Below, piece by piece: positions 12,764-23,187 of a DNA stretch of 64,000 nucleotides. The translations under genes were made by a program, and so were the position numbers. The DNA lies in contig OU696586.1 of NCBI GenBank assembly GCA_916048095.2, positions 5,675,749 through 5,739,748 on the forward strand, read 5' to 3'. Each line of letters starts with the position of its first letter. The first letter of the stretch is position 1. The DNA comes from Sacculina carcini (Eukaryota; Arthropoda; Thecostraca; Sacculinidae). The notes under the pieces are model-generated. The model saw nothing but the letters and a program-made list of their open reading frames with translations. It was not told where the DNA came from and made no database searches.

Positions 12764-14563
12764 ACACAGACAGATAGAATGACGGATCACTAGGCTGGTG
12801 GAGGGCTGCTTTAAAAGTGGAGACAGAGCGGATACGACAGGTGTGAGATCCTGTTTACACTGCGATATGGAATGCAAGCAGTTTGTAGAAGCGAGCACAC
12901 ACACACACACACACACACAGATAATGAGAACATACACATATAGATAAATAGAGAGGAAGTTTTAACAGTGCACCTGAATCACTGTCATATGCAGCATGTG
13001 TTTATTGTTACTCAGCTTACATCAGATTTGCTGTGAGATCTGAATGAAATCAACCATGAGTTGAACTATGTGTATTTGCGCCCAATCAGAAAAAGATAGC
13101 AAGGGAATCTATCATTTGTCATGTAATTAATGCAATGTCAGTGTTTCAATTAGCAAAACAACATGATATGCTCAAAACCACGCAAAAATTGAACGCAATC
13201 ATCACACACGTGTGATGATTGCCTTCAAACATCAAGCAGAGAAAAACAGACATAAATAGATTCATTAACTCACTGACTCATATCCTCATGGACTCATTAG
13301 TTCATCAACTCACTGGATCATTAATTCATCAACTCACTGACTCATTAGCTCACTGACTCATTAACTCATTGACTAATTAAATCATCAACTCACTGATTCA
13401 TTAGCTCATCAACTCACTGGATAATTAATTCATCAACTCACTGACTCATTAGCTCACTGACTCATCAAATCACTGACTCATTAACTCACTCACTCATTAG
13501 CTCATTAACTCATCAACTCACTGACTCATTAGCTCACTGACTCATCAAATCACTGACTCATTAACTCACTCACTCAATAGCTCATTAACTCATTAACTCA
13601 CCGACTCATTAACTCACTGACTCATCAACTCACTCACTCAATAGCTCATTAACTCACTGACTCATTAACTCACTGACTCATCAACTCACTGACTCATTGG
13701 CTCACTGACTCATTACCTCACTGACTCATCAACTCACTGACTCATTAACTCACTGACTCATTAGCTCACTGACTCATTAACTCACTGACTCATTAGCTCA
13801 CTGACTCATTAGCTCACTGACTCATTAGCTAATCAACTCAGTGACTCACTTTTTTCTTGCGACTGCAATAGATGAGCCATTTTTTCTCCAGAGAAAGACT
13901 CAACATGGCCGCCCGGTTGGTAGCTGTCAAGTCCAGTTCATCCTAACACACAAACACACACACACACATGTATTGATTGACAACATCACTGAAGACAAAA
14001 CACACATAAAACATGGACGAAATAAACAGAGAAGGCCTAGGGAAACATGTACAAACAGAAACAGAAAACATCATCACTTTATCAACGAAGAAGCGACCTT
14101 CACGAGATCATCTTGATCACATGATCAACATAGACGAGATCAGCATGATCACACGATCAACATAGATGAGATCATAATTGCCACATGATCAACATTGAGG
14201 CGGTATTCACGAGATCACCATGATCAGCATTCATATACTTTTGATCGCATGATTAACATTCACGAGATCATCATGATCATATGATGAATATTTACGAGAC
14301 CATCACAATCACATGATCAAAATTGATGGAAATAATGATCAACACAGACGAGATCATCGTGATCATATGATCAACATTCAGGCGGTATTCACGAGATCAT
14401 CATGATCACCATTGAGGCGGTATTCACGAGATCATCATGATCAACACAGACGCAGTACTCACCAGCACCTCGACGAACTTGAGCTCGACATCCTCGGCGG
14501 TAGGCATGGGTTGTGTGGGTGTTAGCGAGTGCACCATGCCTCTCACTGACGAGCCGCATTTGT
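1246..14563 (-). CDS. DAAM: DAAM formin (Dishevelled-associated activator of morphogenesis), N-terminal half, nine exons
   Basis: Diaphanous-related formin that nucleates actin filaments downstream of Rho GTPase and Dishevelled in planar polarity signalling. Exons in coding order: 14463-14563, 13850-13942, 12627-12710, 11319-11543, 9854-10051, 9410-9624, 4724-4908, 3394-3526, 1246-1430. All junctions keep phase and sum to 473 residues. Diagnostic runs are [13 protein letters not shown] then [13 protein letters not shown] (GTPase-binding region), [14 protein letters not shown] and [19 protein letters not shown] (armadillo/FH3), [39 protein letters not shown], then a heptad-rich coiled coil in the last exon. 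The order matches animal DAAM exactly. FH1, FH2 and DAD exons must lie beyond base 1. The first listed exon begins in phase 1, so at least one upstream exon carrying the start is unidentified. Exon 4724-4908 is followed in sense by a long ATCC repeat. Introns are 0.1-4.5 kb and hold several mobile elements. Confidence 0.92.
1500..2994. repeat. 31-bp minisatellite, about 48 copies, in a DAAM intron
   Basis: The unit is GTGGTGACAATACGAGG followed by TGATAGACAAGTGA (31 bp), repeated about 48 times. Variants are few: GACA/GGCA, GTGG/GTGA, and a GACAGGCAAATTA version that recurs at both ends. Because 31 is not a multiple of three and the unit lacks stops in the minus frames, it produces spurious ORFs up to 519 codons with a 31-residue period. 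It lies about 70 bp upstream (in sense) of the DAAM coiled-coil exon. Confidence 0.97.
3394..3526 (-). CDS. DAAM: DAAM exon, FH3/dimerisation segment
   Basis: Part of the DAAM gene above, too short and fragmented to stand as an ORF. It reads [19 protein letters not shown] then ending NVNSVVKLL, matching the DAAM segment that ends just before the coiled coil. The acceptor is a (TG)-rich tract ending GCAG; the donor is AAACT|GTTAGT. It enters in phase 1 and leaves in phase 2, fitting both neighbours (CTC|GTGAG upstream and A|CTGGCAG downstream). Confidence 0.85.
3624..3658. repeat. Small inverted repeat
   Basis: TTGTATGTCCATGTCT is followed after 3 nt by AGACATGAACATACAA. The arms are 16 bp with one mismatch. 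It lies in a DAAM intron and could form a short hairpin. No function is suggested by context. Confidence 0.7.
4593..4709. repeat. (GGAT)n microsatellite, about 29 copies
   Basis: An uninterrupted ATGG/GGAT tetranucleotide tract of about 117 bp, starting about 15 bp past the donor of DAAM exon 4724-4908 (sense strand: ATCC). Stop-free frames across it give spurious MDGW and SIHP polypeptides. Confidence 0.98.
5742..6109. mobile_element. Fold-back/MITE-like element with a (CCTAA)n core
   Basis: The left end reads CTGGAGCTAAAA ... GAGACAAAATCC ... GGGCGCTGAAACTTGGCGTT. The reverse complement of the right end reads CCGGAGCTAAAAA ... GAGACAATCC ... GGGCTCTGAAACTGGCCGTT. The imperfect inverted arms extend over about 65 bp and more weakly to about 140 bp. 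Between them lies the telomere-like tract at 5905-5975. No coding capacity is visible. A non-autonomous DNA element is the simplest reading. Confidence 0.6.
5905..5975. repeat. Interstitial (TTAGG)n telomere-type repeat (CCTAA on the + strand)
   Basis: Two blocks of CCTAA pentamers separated by a short non-repeat segment: about six then five units, with CCAAA variants. (TTAGG)n is the ancestral arthropod telomere repeat. The tract sits in the centre of the inverted-repeat element at 5742-6109, so it may be part of that element rather than a former chromosome end. Confidence 0.75.
6640..7695 (+). mobile_element. Decayed hAT-like long repeat, copy A
   Basis: This stretch is collinear with 35345-36365, allowing for small indels. 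Shared landmarks include AATTAATAATTGTT, ACGCTAACAATGG, TAGCAACGTTCCTGATAG, TCGCTATGCAGA and GTCACATAATAAAA. A central part carries Cys pairs and a later basic/His segment (frame at 7085: [20 protein letters not shown]) that resembles the BED-type zinc finger of hAT transposases; this is an inference. At 7383-7396 it contains GGCGCCGCCACTG, the end of the hAT-type MITE seen at 31.2 and 47.8 kb, but copy-to-copy homology continues past it. No intact ORF remains. Confidence 0.55.
7700..9240 (+). pseudogene. 5'-truncated LINE with degenerate reverse transcriptase (Jockey/CR1 group)
   Basis: The upstream, multiply stopped part reads [14 protein letters not shown] and [13 protein letters not shown], typical of the segment between endonuclease and RT in LINE ORF2. 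The longest open piece (8429-9085, 218 codons) has the RT fingers/palm order: [42 protein letters not shown] and the catalytic YADDT box near 8868-8882. A frame-broken tail continues to about 9240 ([20 protein letters not shown]). Stops and frameshifts show it is dead. It lies in the DAAM intron between exons 9410-9624 and 4724-4908 and abuts the hAT-like repeat. Confidence 0.85.
9635..9672. repeat. (CA)n tract at the 3' end of a 229-bp DAAM intron
   Basis: On the sense (minus) strand this is (TG)n about 10 nt before the acceptor CTGGTTCAG of exon 9410-9624. The same intron has sense (CA)n just after its donor (plus-strand GT tract at 9823-9845), so its two ends are complementary. Confidence 0.9.
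11285..11308. repeat. (GT)n tract just past the DAAM exon 11319-11543 donor
   Basis: In the sense orientation this is (CA)n starting about 10 nt past the donor ACG|GTCGGC of exon 11319-11543. The exon's other flank is the long (CA)n at 11546-11632, which is (TG)n in sense. The exon is therefore bracketed by complementary dinucleotide repeats. Confidence 0.9.
11546..11632. repeat. (CA)n microsatellite, about 43 repeats, at a DAAM 3' splice site
   Basis: In sense this is (TG)n running directly into the acceptor TGTGTCAG of DAAM exon 11319-11543, with no intervening polypyrimidine tract. Confidence 0.95.
12713..12757. repeat. (CA)n microsatellite at a DAAM 3' splice site
   Basis: Sense-strand (TG)n runs directly into the CAG acceptor of DAAM exon 12627-12710 (reads [15 protein letters not shown] then [13 protein letters not shown]). 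Confidence 0.92.
13195..13222. repeat. Near-perfect 28-bp palindrome
   Basis: GCAATCATCACAC, then AC, then GTGTGATGATTGC: perfect 13-bp arms with a 2-nt spacer, intronic in DAAM. Whether it forms a hairpin or binds a factor cannot be judged from sequence. Confidence 0.75.
13262..13852. repeat. 16-bp-family minisatellite (ACTCATTAGCTCACTG)
   Basis: About 37 degenerate units alternating CTCACTGA and CTCATTAR or CATCAA, with a period near 16 bp. It lies directly downstream (in sense) of DAAM exon 13850-13942, reaching within a few bases of its donor AAAAAA|GTGAGT. The donor itself (GTGAGTCACTGAG) reads as an edge unit of the array. Confidence 0.9.
14098..14455. repeat. GATC-rich degenerate tandem repeat
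   Basis: About ten copies of a roughly 35-bp unit built on CACGAGATCATCATGATC and ACATGATCAACAT, several with the palindrome GATCATGATC. It lies between the DAAM exons 14463-14563 and 13850-13942. Confidence 0.8.
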
Positions 14564-14606
14564 CTATACAGTGAGTGATTTCCGGTGGCTCGTCCTTCTG
14601 TGCTCA

Positions 14607-14707
<101 letters not shown>

Positions 14708-14822
14708 CGAAATAAGACAAAAAACCTTTGTTTTACACAATACAATAAGTGAAATTGGTAAAGCTCGCATTTGAAATATTACAGTCCCGAGCGAATAAAT
14801 ACGCTATCACTCACAGCACATG

Positions 14823-14860
<38 letters not shown>

Positions 14861-15918
14861 ATGTGAGGTGTTAACGGATATTAATGCAAGCTGGATAGAA
14901 AAAGCCGAAGAGAATTCGCCGCAATTAATGCACATTTTAGCATGTATTTTGAGAGCCTTGATTAGATACTGTCCAGAACGAATAATCACTATTACGGAAT
15001 ATTACAGCTGTATCTCTGATCAAACGCTTTCATGCAAACATTTATTGATTCTACATTATAGAATCAATAGCTGCGTATAGCTAAAATCTTTCGGGCGTCT
15101 GTGAGCACAGATTGGAGAAGCGCAAGAGAAAAAGTTACGAATTAATCCGGCAGATGGCGTATAAGGCACTTGTACACTAGCCCATGTACTAGCACGCGCA
15201 CCACAAACAACATGAATATAGCTACACACACACACATACATACATACACACACACATACATGATGTCTCGTTATGAGAGACACAGAAACACACATGCGCA
15301 CACACAAACATACACACACGCACGGTCGCGTGACATGTTTAAACGATTGTGAATGCATATGAGAATGACCCAGCACAGATACGCGCACATACACGCTTGA
15401 ACGCACACATAAACACGAACACGAACAATACACTTGTTACACACACATGCACACACACACGCATATATAGATCTATTGTATACGAAACTGGCGCGGTCAG
15501 AGCCGATACAAATGTGGCGCATTAAATCTGTGACACGCTCGTTTCTCGACCGCCCACCTGACCAGCCAGGCATGTAACACGCACTGTGTTAATATACAAA
15601 CTGATGATAACTGACAAGACTGCGGCGTTTTGCACGAGGAAATGGACATATTTCACCAGCATGTATTGCATGGTGTTCAGCCTTATACCGTCCTCCTCGC
15701 TATCTACCATTCTTGCCATGTATAGCGAAAATTGTCCATATATATGTTCTATGATATTTTGCCCTATGAGCGTTTTTTAAATTTGATTCATTTGCAGGTT
15801 TGATTCGTGACACAGTCAGAAGCGGGATTTTGAAAAGGGTGGAGACAATACAAGTTGAATTTGAAATGTATGTTAATCAAATACACTTTTGCAGCGTTAA
15901 AATTACTAAGGCAATTGC

Positions 15919-15983
15919 CTACAGAATGCAACTTGTTTGATTGCAATCAAACAAGTTGCAATCAAACAAGTTGCATTCTGTAG
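15919..15983. repeat. Perfect 28-bp inverted repeat with 9-nt loop
   Basis: CTACAGAATGCAACTTGTTT plus GATTGCAA (15919-15946) is exactly complementary to 15956-15983. The loop, TCAAACAAG, itself repeats part of the arm, so several foldings are possible. It lies in the non-coding stretch upstream of the first DAAM exon found. Confidence 0.85.
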
Positions 15984-16169
15984 ACATAACAGACAGTATT
16001 CTACTTAGACTTAACATAACTGTATTCTACTTAGACTGTATTCTGATGAGACTGAGTGGTTTCTGTGTAAGTTGTTGAGCTGGCTGCGTCAGTGTTTCTA
16101 GTTTGCTGGGGCGCAGACTTGACCGCTAGAAAGCGGGCTCGACAGTCTCGTGACGGTGCTGACACGCAC

Positions 16170-16502
16170 CTGCAAGCAGCTGCACCAGCTCAGCGCAGAT
16201 GGCAGACTGAACAGCGGTGCCTTGTGACGAGTGAGAGCGGCCAGGTCGAGACGCGACACACTGGAGGACAGTCGCGAGGTCAGGTCGGCGGTGAGGGCCC
16301 CCAGTGAGCCGAGGGGGCACCACAAGGACGACCGAGCCTCGGAGGCGTCGCGGGCACCTCCCGCACTATCGCCCGACGTTGTCTCGCAGTCGGAGTCGAA
16401 CTCAACCGAGTGTCGACACTTGGCCGACGATGCTGTGATGCCAGTCACGTCGACACCGACACCGTAGCGCGTCGACAACGACGAAGACGTGCGAACGGCC
16501 AT
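16170..16502 (-). CDS. Candidate exon, unrecognised protein (Ser/Ala/Leu-rich)
   Basis: An open GC-rich segment of 111 codons (MAVRTSSSLSTRYG ... SALSWCSCLQ) between a possible acceptor (GTGTGTGCTAG) and a possible donor (CAG|GTGCGT), phase 0 at both ends. If not spliced it runs to a stop at 16098. The phase fits direct joining to exon 37964-38368, but 21 kb separates them and no transcript evidence exists. It does not join in frame to the first DAAM exon found at 14463-14563. I do not recognise the protein. It could also be a CpG-rich promoter region. Confidence 0.3.
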
Positions 16503-16921
16503 CTAGCACACACAAGTGCGTGTGAAATATACACCATATATGAGTGGGAATATATAGATAGGCGGATGCGAGCTGACACGACACAATATGTTTTTAATGA
16601 GCAGCATGACCTCTGGGCTGTGACTACAACACAATTGATAGCCACAATTCAATTAATGAAAACCACAAGTCCGTTTTTAGTGTATATCATAATATATTCA
16701 ACTCCAGCACACACAAAAGTAAACCAGCACACAAACACAAACACGGACGAACAAACGCACTGAATTCACAGCGGGAAAGTTGACGGACGGCAGGCGACCG
16801 TATGCAAATGACCATTTCACGGTTGAGCGGAGTTCGCACGCACGCGCAACACACGTGATTTATCGACGAGAAAAAGCAGTCAGTGTCGTGGGTCGCCGCC
16901 AAAACGGACCTCTTTGCAGCC

Positions 16922-16960
16922 GTGACCTGGCCACGCTGACCTTTGACCCGGCCAGGTCAC
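16922..16960. promoter_or_regulatory. Inverted repeat enclosing a DR1-like nuclear-receptor half-site pair
   Basis: GTGACCTGGCC (16922-16932) and GGCCAGGTCAC (16950-16960) are exact 11-bp inverted repeats. Between them TGACCTTTGACC (16937-16948) matches a direct-repeat-1 element of the type bound by HNF4/RXR receptors, and the right arm overlaps a CACGTG E-box. The region is locally GC-rich. Role is inferred only. Confidence 0.3.
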
Positions 16961-19900
16961 GTGTACCGTGACATCCTGTCGTCCCCAGCTCGCATGCACA
17001 TACACACACACACACGCACACGCATACACGACCCAGATCTGGCGTAACACAGCGCAGCAGGGCCACCGTGTCTGCTCTCTCCCTCTCTCTCTGAGCTTCT
17101 CCCAATCAACACTCTGTCTTAACAGCTGCTGCTGGCAGAGATCGAGCCAGACATTGTTTGTGACCGGCAGCGCCAGGACGACCACACTGGTCGCAGCCGC
17201 CTCGCCAAATTCTCATGCATAAATTACATTCAGTTAGCGTCCGACACATCACCGCTCCATACCAACACAGAAATATGCACAACCACTTAGGCACGCCCAA
17301 TATATTCTCGTATAAATGCCACTCCAATGTTACAATGTCCATCTGCTCACCTCACACACTCACACATGTGTGTATACAATAGTGAAACCGATAGACGAAT
17401 ACACAAATCAATAAGTAAAAGCTGCGTATAATCAACAAGTTCCGCACATTCATATAAATAAGCGTGTATTTGTGTGTGTATGTGTGTGTGTGTGTTTTTG
17501 TCCTTGCATTCGAGAATGGCACATAGTATGGATTTTTAAACTACACACACACACACACACACACATACATACACTGACCACCAGATAACAAAGGGAAAAA
17601 CTGGTTAATTGAACAAGTAACCCCATAAACAAGCACCAATAAGACCACCCAGACCGGGCTCAATGTATGTATGTGTATGTGTATGTATGTGTGTATGTGT
17701 ACATGTGTGTATGTGTACATGTGTGTATGTATGTATGTGTGTGTGTATGTGTGTATGTATATGTGTGTGGTCGTCTTATCACGTTTCAACATGAAATTTG
17801 GTGTGGACAACTTTCAAAAAAGCATGACCACACACACACACACACAGAGACACACACTTTCACAACCATGACCGAATCTATGCACAATCTCACCACATGA
17901 ACCAAGCAGAAACAATGAGCAATTAAAAAATGAACATGACAGGAAAGAGAAACGCCACGGAAAAAACGCATGTTTCATCAAATAGACGTGTCTCACAGGA
18001 ACGTATCATTCTACCGAATCCAATAGTTACTTGATACACCTGGAAGGTGGCAACATTTGAAACAATAAAAAGACTATTTTGAAAAAAAGCATAACATGAA
18101 GTTCTCTATCCCTCTTTCTCATTATAATTCTCACTCGCTCTTTCTCTATTGATCCTCTCGGTGCTTGCGGCGCATGGGGCCACCGCAAGGAGGAAATATT
18201 GCTCGCATCCTGCCTATGTCACCGGATTTACCTGTAACTAATAAGGATAATGATAATAATAGTTCCATTGGCTCAGTCACAAATCTGGCCAATATACATG
18301 CAGTAACAAAATGACAGTGCATGGAGACAAAGAAAGGCTAGAAGAAAGCACCTTTTGCAGTACTGGCACACACAAATGGTGGATGAACGAGTCACATATC
18401 CGGATACACAGACGTAACAAGATCAGCACGACAGTGAAAAACTCCAGCATCAACCACTCCAAGTCATTCACCGGCTGCTTTTCTGCACGATACGAACGAG
18501 AGTCCAGGCAGCACATCGTGGATGTGCGAGACGATGGCGAACTCCACGATCTCAAAACAAAATTGATTGACAAACTTGTCTCCGCTTCACCAAGCTCAGT
18601 CAACGATAAGAGTGTAGGATTCACATGAAAACACCTCCGTTCAATATGCAACCAGCTGGTCCATACAACCAGTGCAGCAGTTTGAGATGTACAGGAGGTG
18701 GATGCATGATGTCACGGTCAATGAAGTGCTATGTCAGAGGACAGATTCTTCGGGACGTTGCACGGATGAAGCATGTAATCATATGCTCCAAGCTGCACAG
18801 TGCAAAAACGGTGCAGGTACATGGTCGTGTAACGCACGAGGTCAATCAAGAAACAAACAGATCATTCAAGAAAACGCCCACACCTACAACTGAACTGATC
18901 GCCCAGGACTGACCACATTGACTCGCACAAAAAGTGAACGAAGCAGAAAGTGGAAGAGAGAGAAAGATGACATGAGAGAGAGGGAGTGCAAGCCTGAGCA
19001 GACCTTGGTCACTATTGATGACTCCACCGTGTCTATTTTTGACAGCAATGAGGGCGGAGTTATGCTCATACTGCCCGTGTTCACATACCATCACTTGTCA
19101 AGTGACAGTGTAGGATGGTATGCACTGTCATACGTACACACACACATGCATATCCAACGATAATCCGGCACTCGGTTGTCTGAAATTTACCAACTTACTA
19201 TGGCAAACTAGAACAATAAGCTAGAGTGTGACAATCCACTCGCAAAAATAGAGAATGCAAATATGATGGCCGATCACAAAGAAACGATAAATGAAAAATC
19301 GCGTGAGAATTCAAAACACTAAAAATACAACTATGGCTTAAGAAAATGTTATGGCGAGTAAAACAAAAAGAATGAAGAAGAGTCCAGATTGTCAGACTAT
19401 TAAATGATTCAAACAAAATGTTTTATAATTGAACAAAAGAGCAGGATACCGATGATCAGTGAAATCGGCAGAATCAGACGAAGAAAGCAATCAATCTGAC
19501 AACCACAGAGTAATCTGGACTGTGTCTCTCTCTCATCTCGTTCACATCACGCGGGTCAATGAGCCAGCGGAAAATGTGCGCGCAACAAGAACATACAGAT
19601 GTGTGAGTGTGAGTGTGCGACAACTTAATTGCTCAGCGAACCGCAAATTCCTTGATTGCAAAGACAGTTAAATTGACACAGAGAAGACGCCGAGAAACTA
19701 GGAGCAATATGAACAGAGGGAAAGAGAGAGATGCACGATCAAACGACATAGAACACATCACCAATGCAAAACAATAGTTCCTCTGATATAACCAAACAAA
19801 ACCGTAACTGTGTGTGTGTATGCGTATGCGTGTGTGTGTGTGCAAGAGTATGCATGTGTGTATGCACACTTGCTTAAGTGCGCTGAAACTCACACATTGA

Positions 19901-20343
19901 GATAAGCAATCAGCGAGATCTCTGTACAGCTTGACACGTGGCATCTAATAGCCTGACAATCTGCACTCTGGTTCATCAAGACAACACACGTATATGCACC
20001 GACAGCAGTGCATCTCATCCACCTTATTTCATCTTGGATTGCGCTTTTGACAAGCTCAGTTTGAGTCCGCACGAAACAGGCACAGCTTTGACTTGTTTCA
20101 TAAGTTCGACACATTTCCATACACATTAGGCCAATGCCATTATGCCACGTCGCTAGTAAACTTCCAATCCTGTCAAAATTTCCAAGTCATGAATGGTGAA
20201 AATCACAAGTTTGTGTGAAAGCCCACACACACACACAGACAGACATACAACATAATAGAAACAGTGACAGAATCCTTCTAAATCCGTCCTCCAACATGTT
20301 TATCATCAATACGAAAATTGAACCCATACAACATGTGTGCATG

Positions 20344-20426
<83 letters not shown>

Positions 20427-21841
20427 GTGGGCACATATACAAAAAAAGAAACATGCAGCTGACACATACACATACAAACGTGTACATACACTATCAGTTA
20501 CAGTTGCACACACTGCTACAGAATGCGAGGAACATCAAACCAGAGCACCACACTCTCTATCACACACACCCACATACACATACGTACAAAAAACACTGAC
20601 TTACAAGCATGGCAGACAGGGTATTAGAGAAGGCTAGAGGAAGAGAAAAAGAAGCGAGAGAGGGAGAGGCAAACAACGTGGAAGCAGAACATGGTCCAAG
20701 GTGCGGTCACTACATGACTGGGCTTCATATAAAAAGCCAAACCACACCGAATAATCTAACCATGTGTATGTATGTGCGTGTGCATGTGTCGACCTCTTTG
20801 TGTGTCGAGAATCGTGTGGAGAAATTCACCTTACACGCTCGACATTTCGTATGAGCCATGTGCCGTTTATGTTGTGCATACGCGAGTATGTGGGCATGTG
20901 TATGCGTGTGTGAGCGCGTGTGTTTGTATGCGTGTGTGAGCGCGTGTGTTTGTATGCGGCTGTTTGTTTCCGGCGAGGCAAAAATGTTAGGATTTTATTT
21001 CATTTCTGTCTCAATATGTGTAGAGGAATATTTGAAAAAGTCACGAGGAACAGCAGAGAAATATCACTGGAAAACAGGGAAGACAAGAAGAAAGCATGGG
21101 CGTGATTGAATGGATAAAATGGCAACAAACAAAATCAAAACTATCAACAGAATGAACCTGTATAAATTATAACAAGTGTGAAGCGAGTGTATCAGTGGCT
21201 GGAGCCGAATATGCAAATTGTCATGTAATGATGCTGGCAGGAATGAGGCGAGCAAAACACTGCTCAAGTTAGCTAGCATGCATTTTGCCAACACTCAAAC
21301 ACTGTACATCTGCACTGGAACAAGAATAATAGAGCAAGCACACCGAATACACGCAGTAATACAGTACTACGGATACATGAGACATTTGCAATTTTCCGCT
21401 AGAAGACAGTGAGTCGTGAGTCAGTGAAGGGCGTAGTGTAGACTCCAGCAGTTTCATCAGCTTCAGTTATAAGATGCAGCAGCAGCAGTTAATAGTTCTC
21501 GCAGCTGAATATGGCCAGAGAGAAGCGTAGTTGTGATTCTGCTAGACGAAATCGGTCGAAATGATAATTGACCGCCAGCATCAACATATGACAGGTGAAT
21601 CGGTCGCAGCACAAGTGGCAACTTTCTCCCTGCCCGAGGTCATACTGTCACACCAGCACTAGTCATCTCACACCAGCCAAAACTGATTGACCGCAACCGC
21701 TGGAGAAATAGGTGATGAGAACGAGAGAAAGAGATGGAGAGATGAGAAAGACGAGTCAGGAATGAGAACCAACAAGAACCAGACGGAATAAGAACCAACA
21801 AGAAGCAGACGGAATAAGAATCAACACCTGATTATAAGCCA

Positions 21842-22549
21842 CAGTCGGCCCTCCAAATAGCGGACTCAAAGCGACCGATACTAATTCCGCTATTAGGAGG
21901 TTTGCTCTGCAGCAATGGCTATCAACCTTTTCACTGTGAATCAATTCATTTTCACTGAATATCTCCTTGATATTTACCAGTTTGCGGCGATATCATGATT
22001 CTACAGATATTTTGCATTACCCCAGAAAATTATTCAGATGTGCAGCCTTCTATCTCGACGCCATTGTTCTGATATGCTGCAGTTTGCTGGAGAGACCCGT
22101 TTCATCAATGTTGAACACATCATTAGTCACCGATGCATAGTAATCCAAATTGCCAATGTTACACGAAGGTCCATATTCCTGTGTGTATATAATCGCATCA
22201 ATCTGGGTTCCCAGGCGGCCGCCCAGTTTTCCTATGCCAATAAGTCACTCGTTTATGCCAATCAGCATGCAACAGCCAACTGTTGTTAGTCGACGGGCTG
22301 GAGTCAATATAATCCATACATAATCCAGTAAAAATCAAACAGAATCCCAGTTTTCCGCCACTTGGAAGTGTGCTATATGAGTGAGGACTAATACATCATT
22401 CCGCTATTTGGAGGCTTCCGTCATTTGAATTCCGATATTCGGAGGAGTAATTCACACGTATTTGATAAGTTTTTCACCGAGACGAAGAAGGTACTCCGGA
22501 ATTTAGAGGATTCCGCTATTTCGGGGCCCGTTATTTGGAGGATCCACTG
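21842..22549 (-). pseudogene. Tigger/pogo-like DNA transposon remnant
   Basis: Terminal inverted repeats: the left begins CAGTCGGCCCTCCAAATAG; the reverse complement of the right begins CAGTGGATCCTCCAAATAA. Inside, the minus strand reads VFNIDETGLSSKL, resembling the first DDE-aspartate block of pogo/Tigger transposases (xADETGLFxK), with stops and frameshifts around it. About 710 bp in total, internally deleted. The expected TA target-site duplication is no longer visible. Confidence 0.65.
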
Positions 22550-23131
22550 TTTATGCAAGCTATTATCGGAGTTCGTGGTAATTCTCGCCGTGCGTAATGG
22601 AATGGCCCAGCCCAGTGCAGAAAGCTTGACTACATGCTGGATCAAATGAATATTTAGAACAAATGAAATGTCAGTTTGTTGTTCAACATGAACACTGCGA
22701 GAGGCATTCGCACGAGAAATGGAAGCAAATCAAGATTGGACCCACAATCAGTGATGGAGTGTTGCTTGCACACGCAGCCTGCTCGTCACGTTGGGTACTT
22801 GACACCGTGGTGACATTACACCAAATCAAACATTAGTGACAAATACAAACACTTGGGAACATAGAATGGCAGGATGCGATTGATAAAAGTGATAAGCTAG
22901 AGAAAAACATGTTCAATATGCACAGCAGATCCACAACGCTATAGAATATTAAACAAACCAATGCAGTTGAAACTGTTTTATGCAAATATGCGCGCTGTTT
23001 TTCACGTGTGCAGTGCCCGTGTTACCCATGTTCAATGGAAGAGAAGAAGGTGAGATTGATATCAGGAAATATTATGACTCCAGGTCACGGTCAACGAATT
23101 CGCTTCTGTAATGTAACTTGAGACGACAAAA

Positions 23132-23187
<56 letters not shown>

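Noticed and set aside
14098-14455. CRISPR-like or regulatory array
   Set aside because: Units are contiguous and degenerate with no spacers, in a eukaryotic intron: an ordinary minisatellite.
16880-17222. Possible exon (minus: VVVLALPVTNNVWLDLCQQQ; plus: strong pyrimidine tract then CAG)
   Set aside because: Signals conflict between strands; no phase fit to DAAM or the unrecognised gene.
18277-18912. ORFs of 95-124 codons on both strands
   Set aside because: No family resemblance, mutually overlapping, typical of chance open frames.
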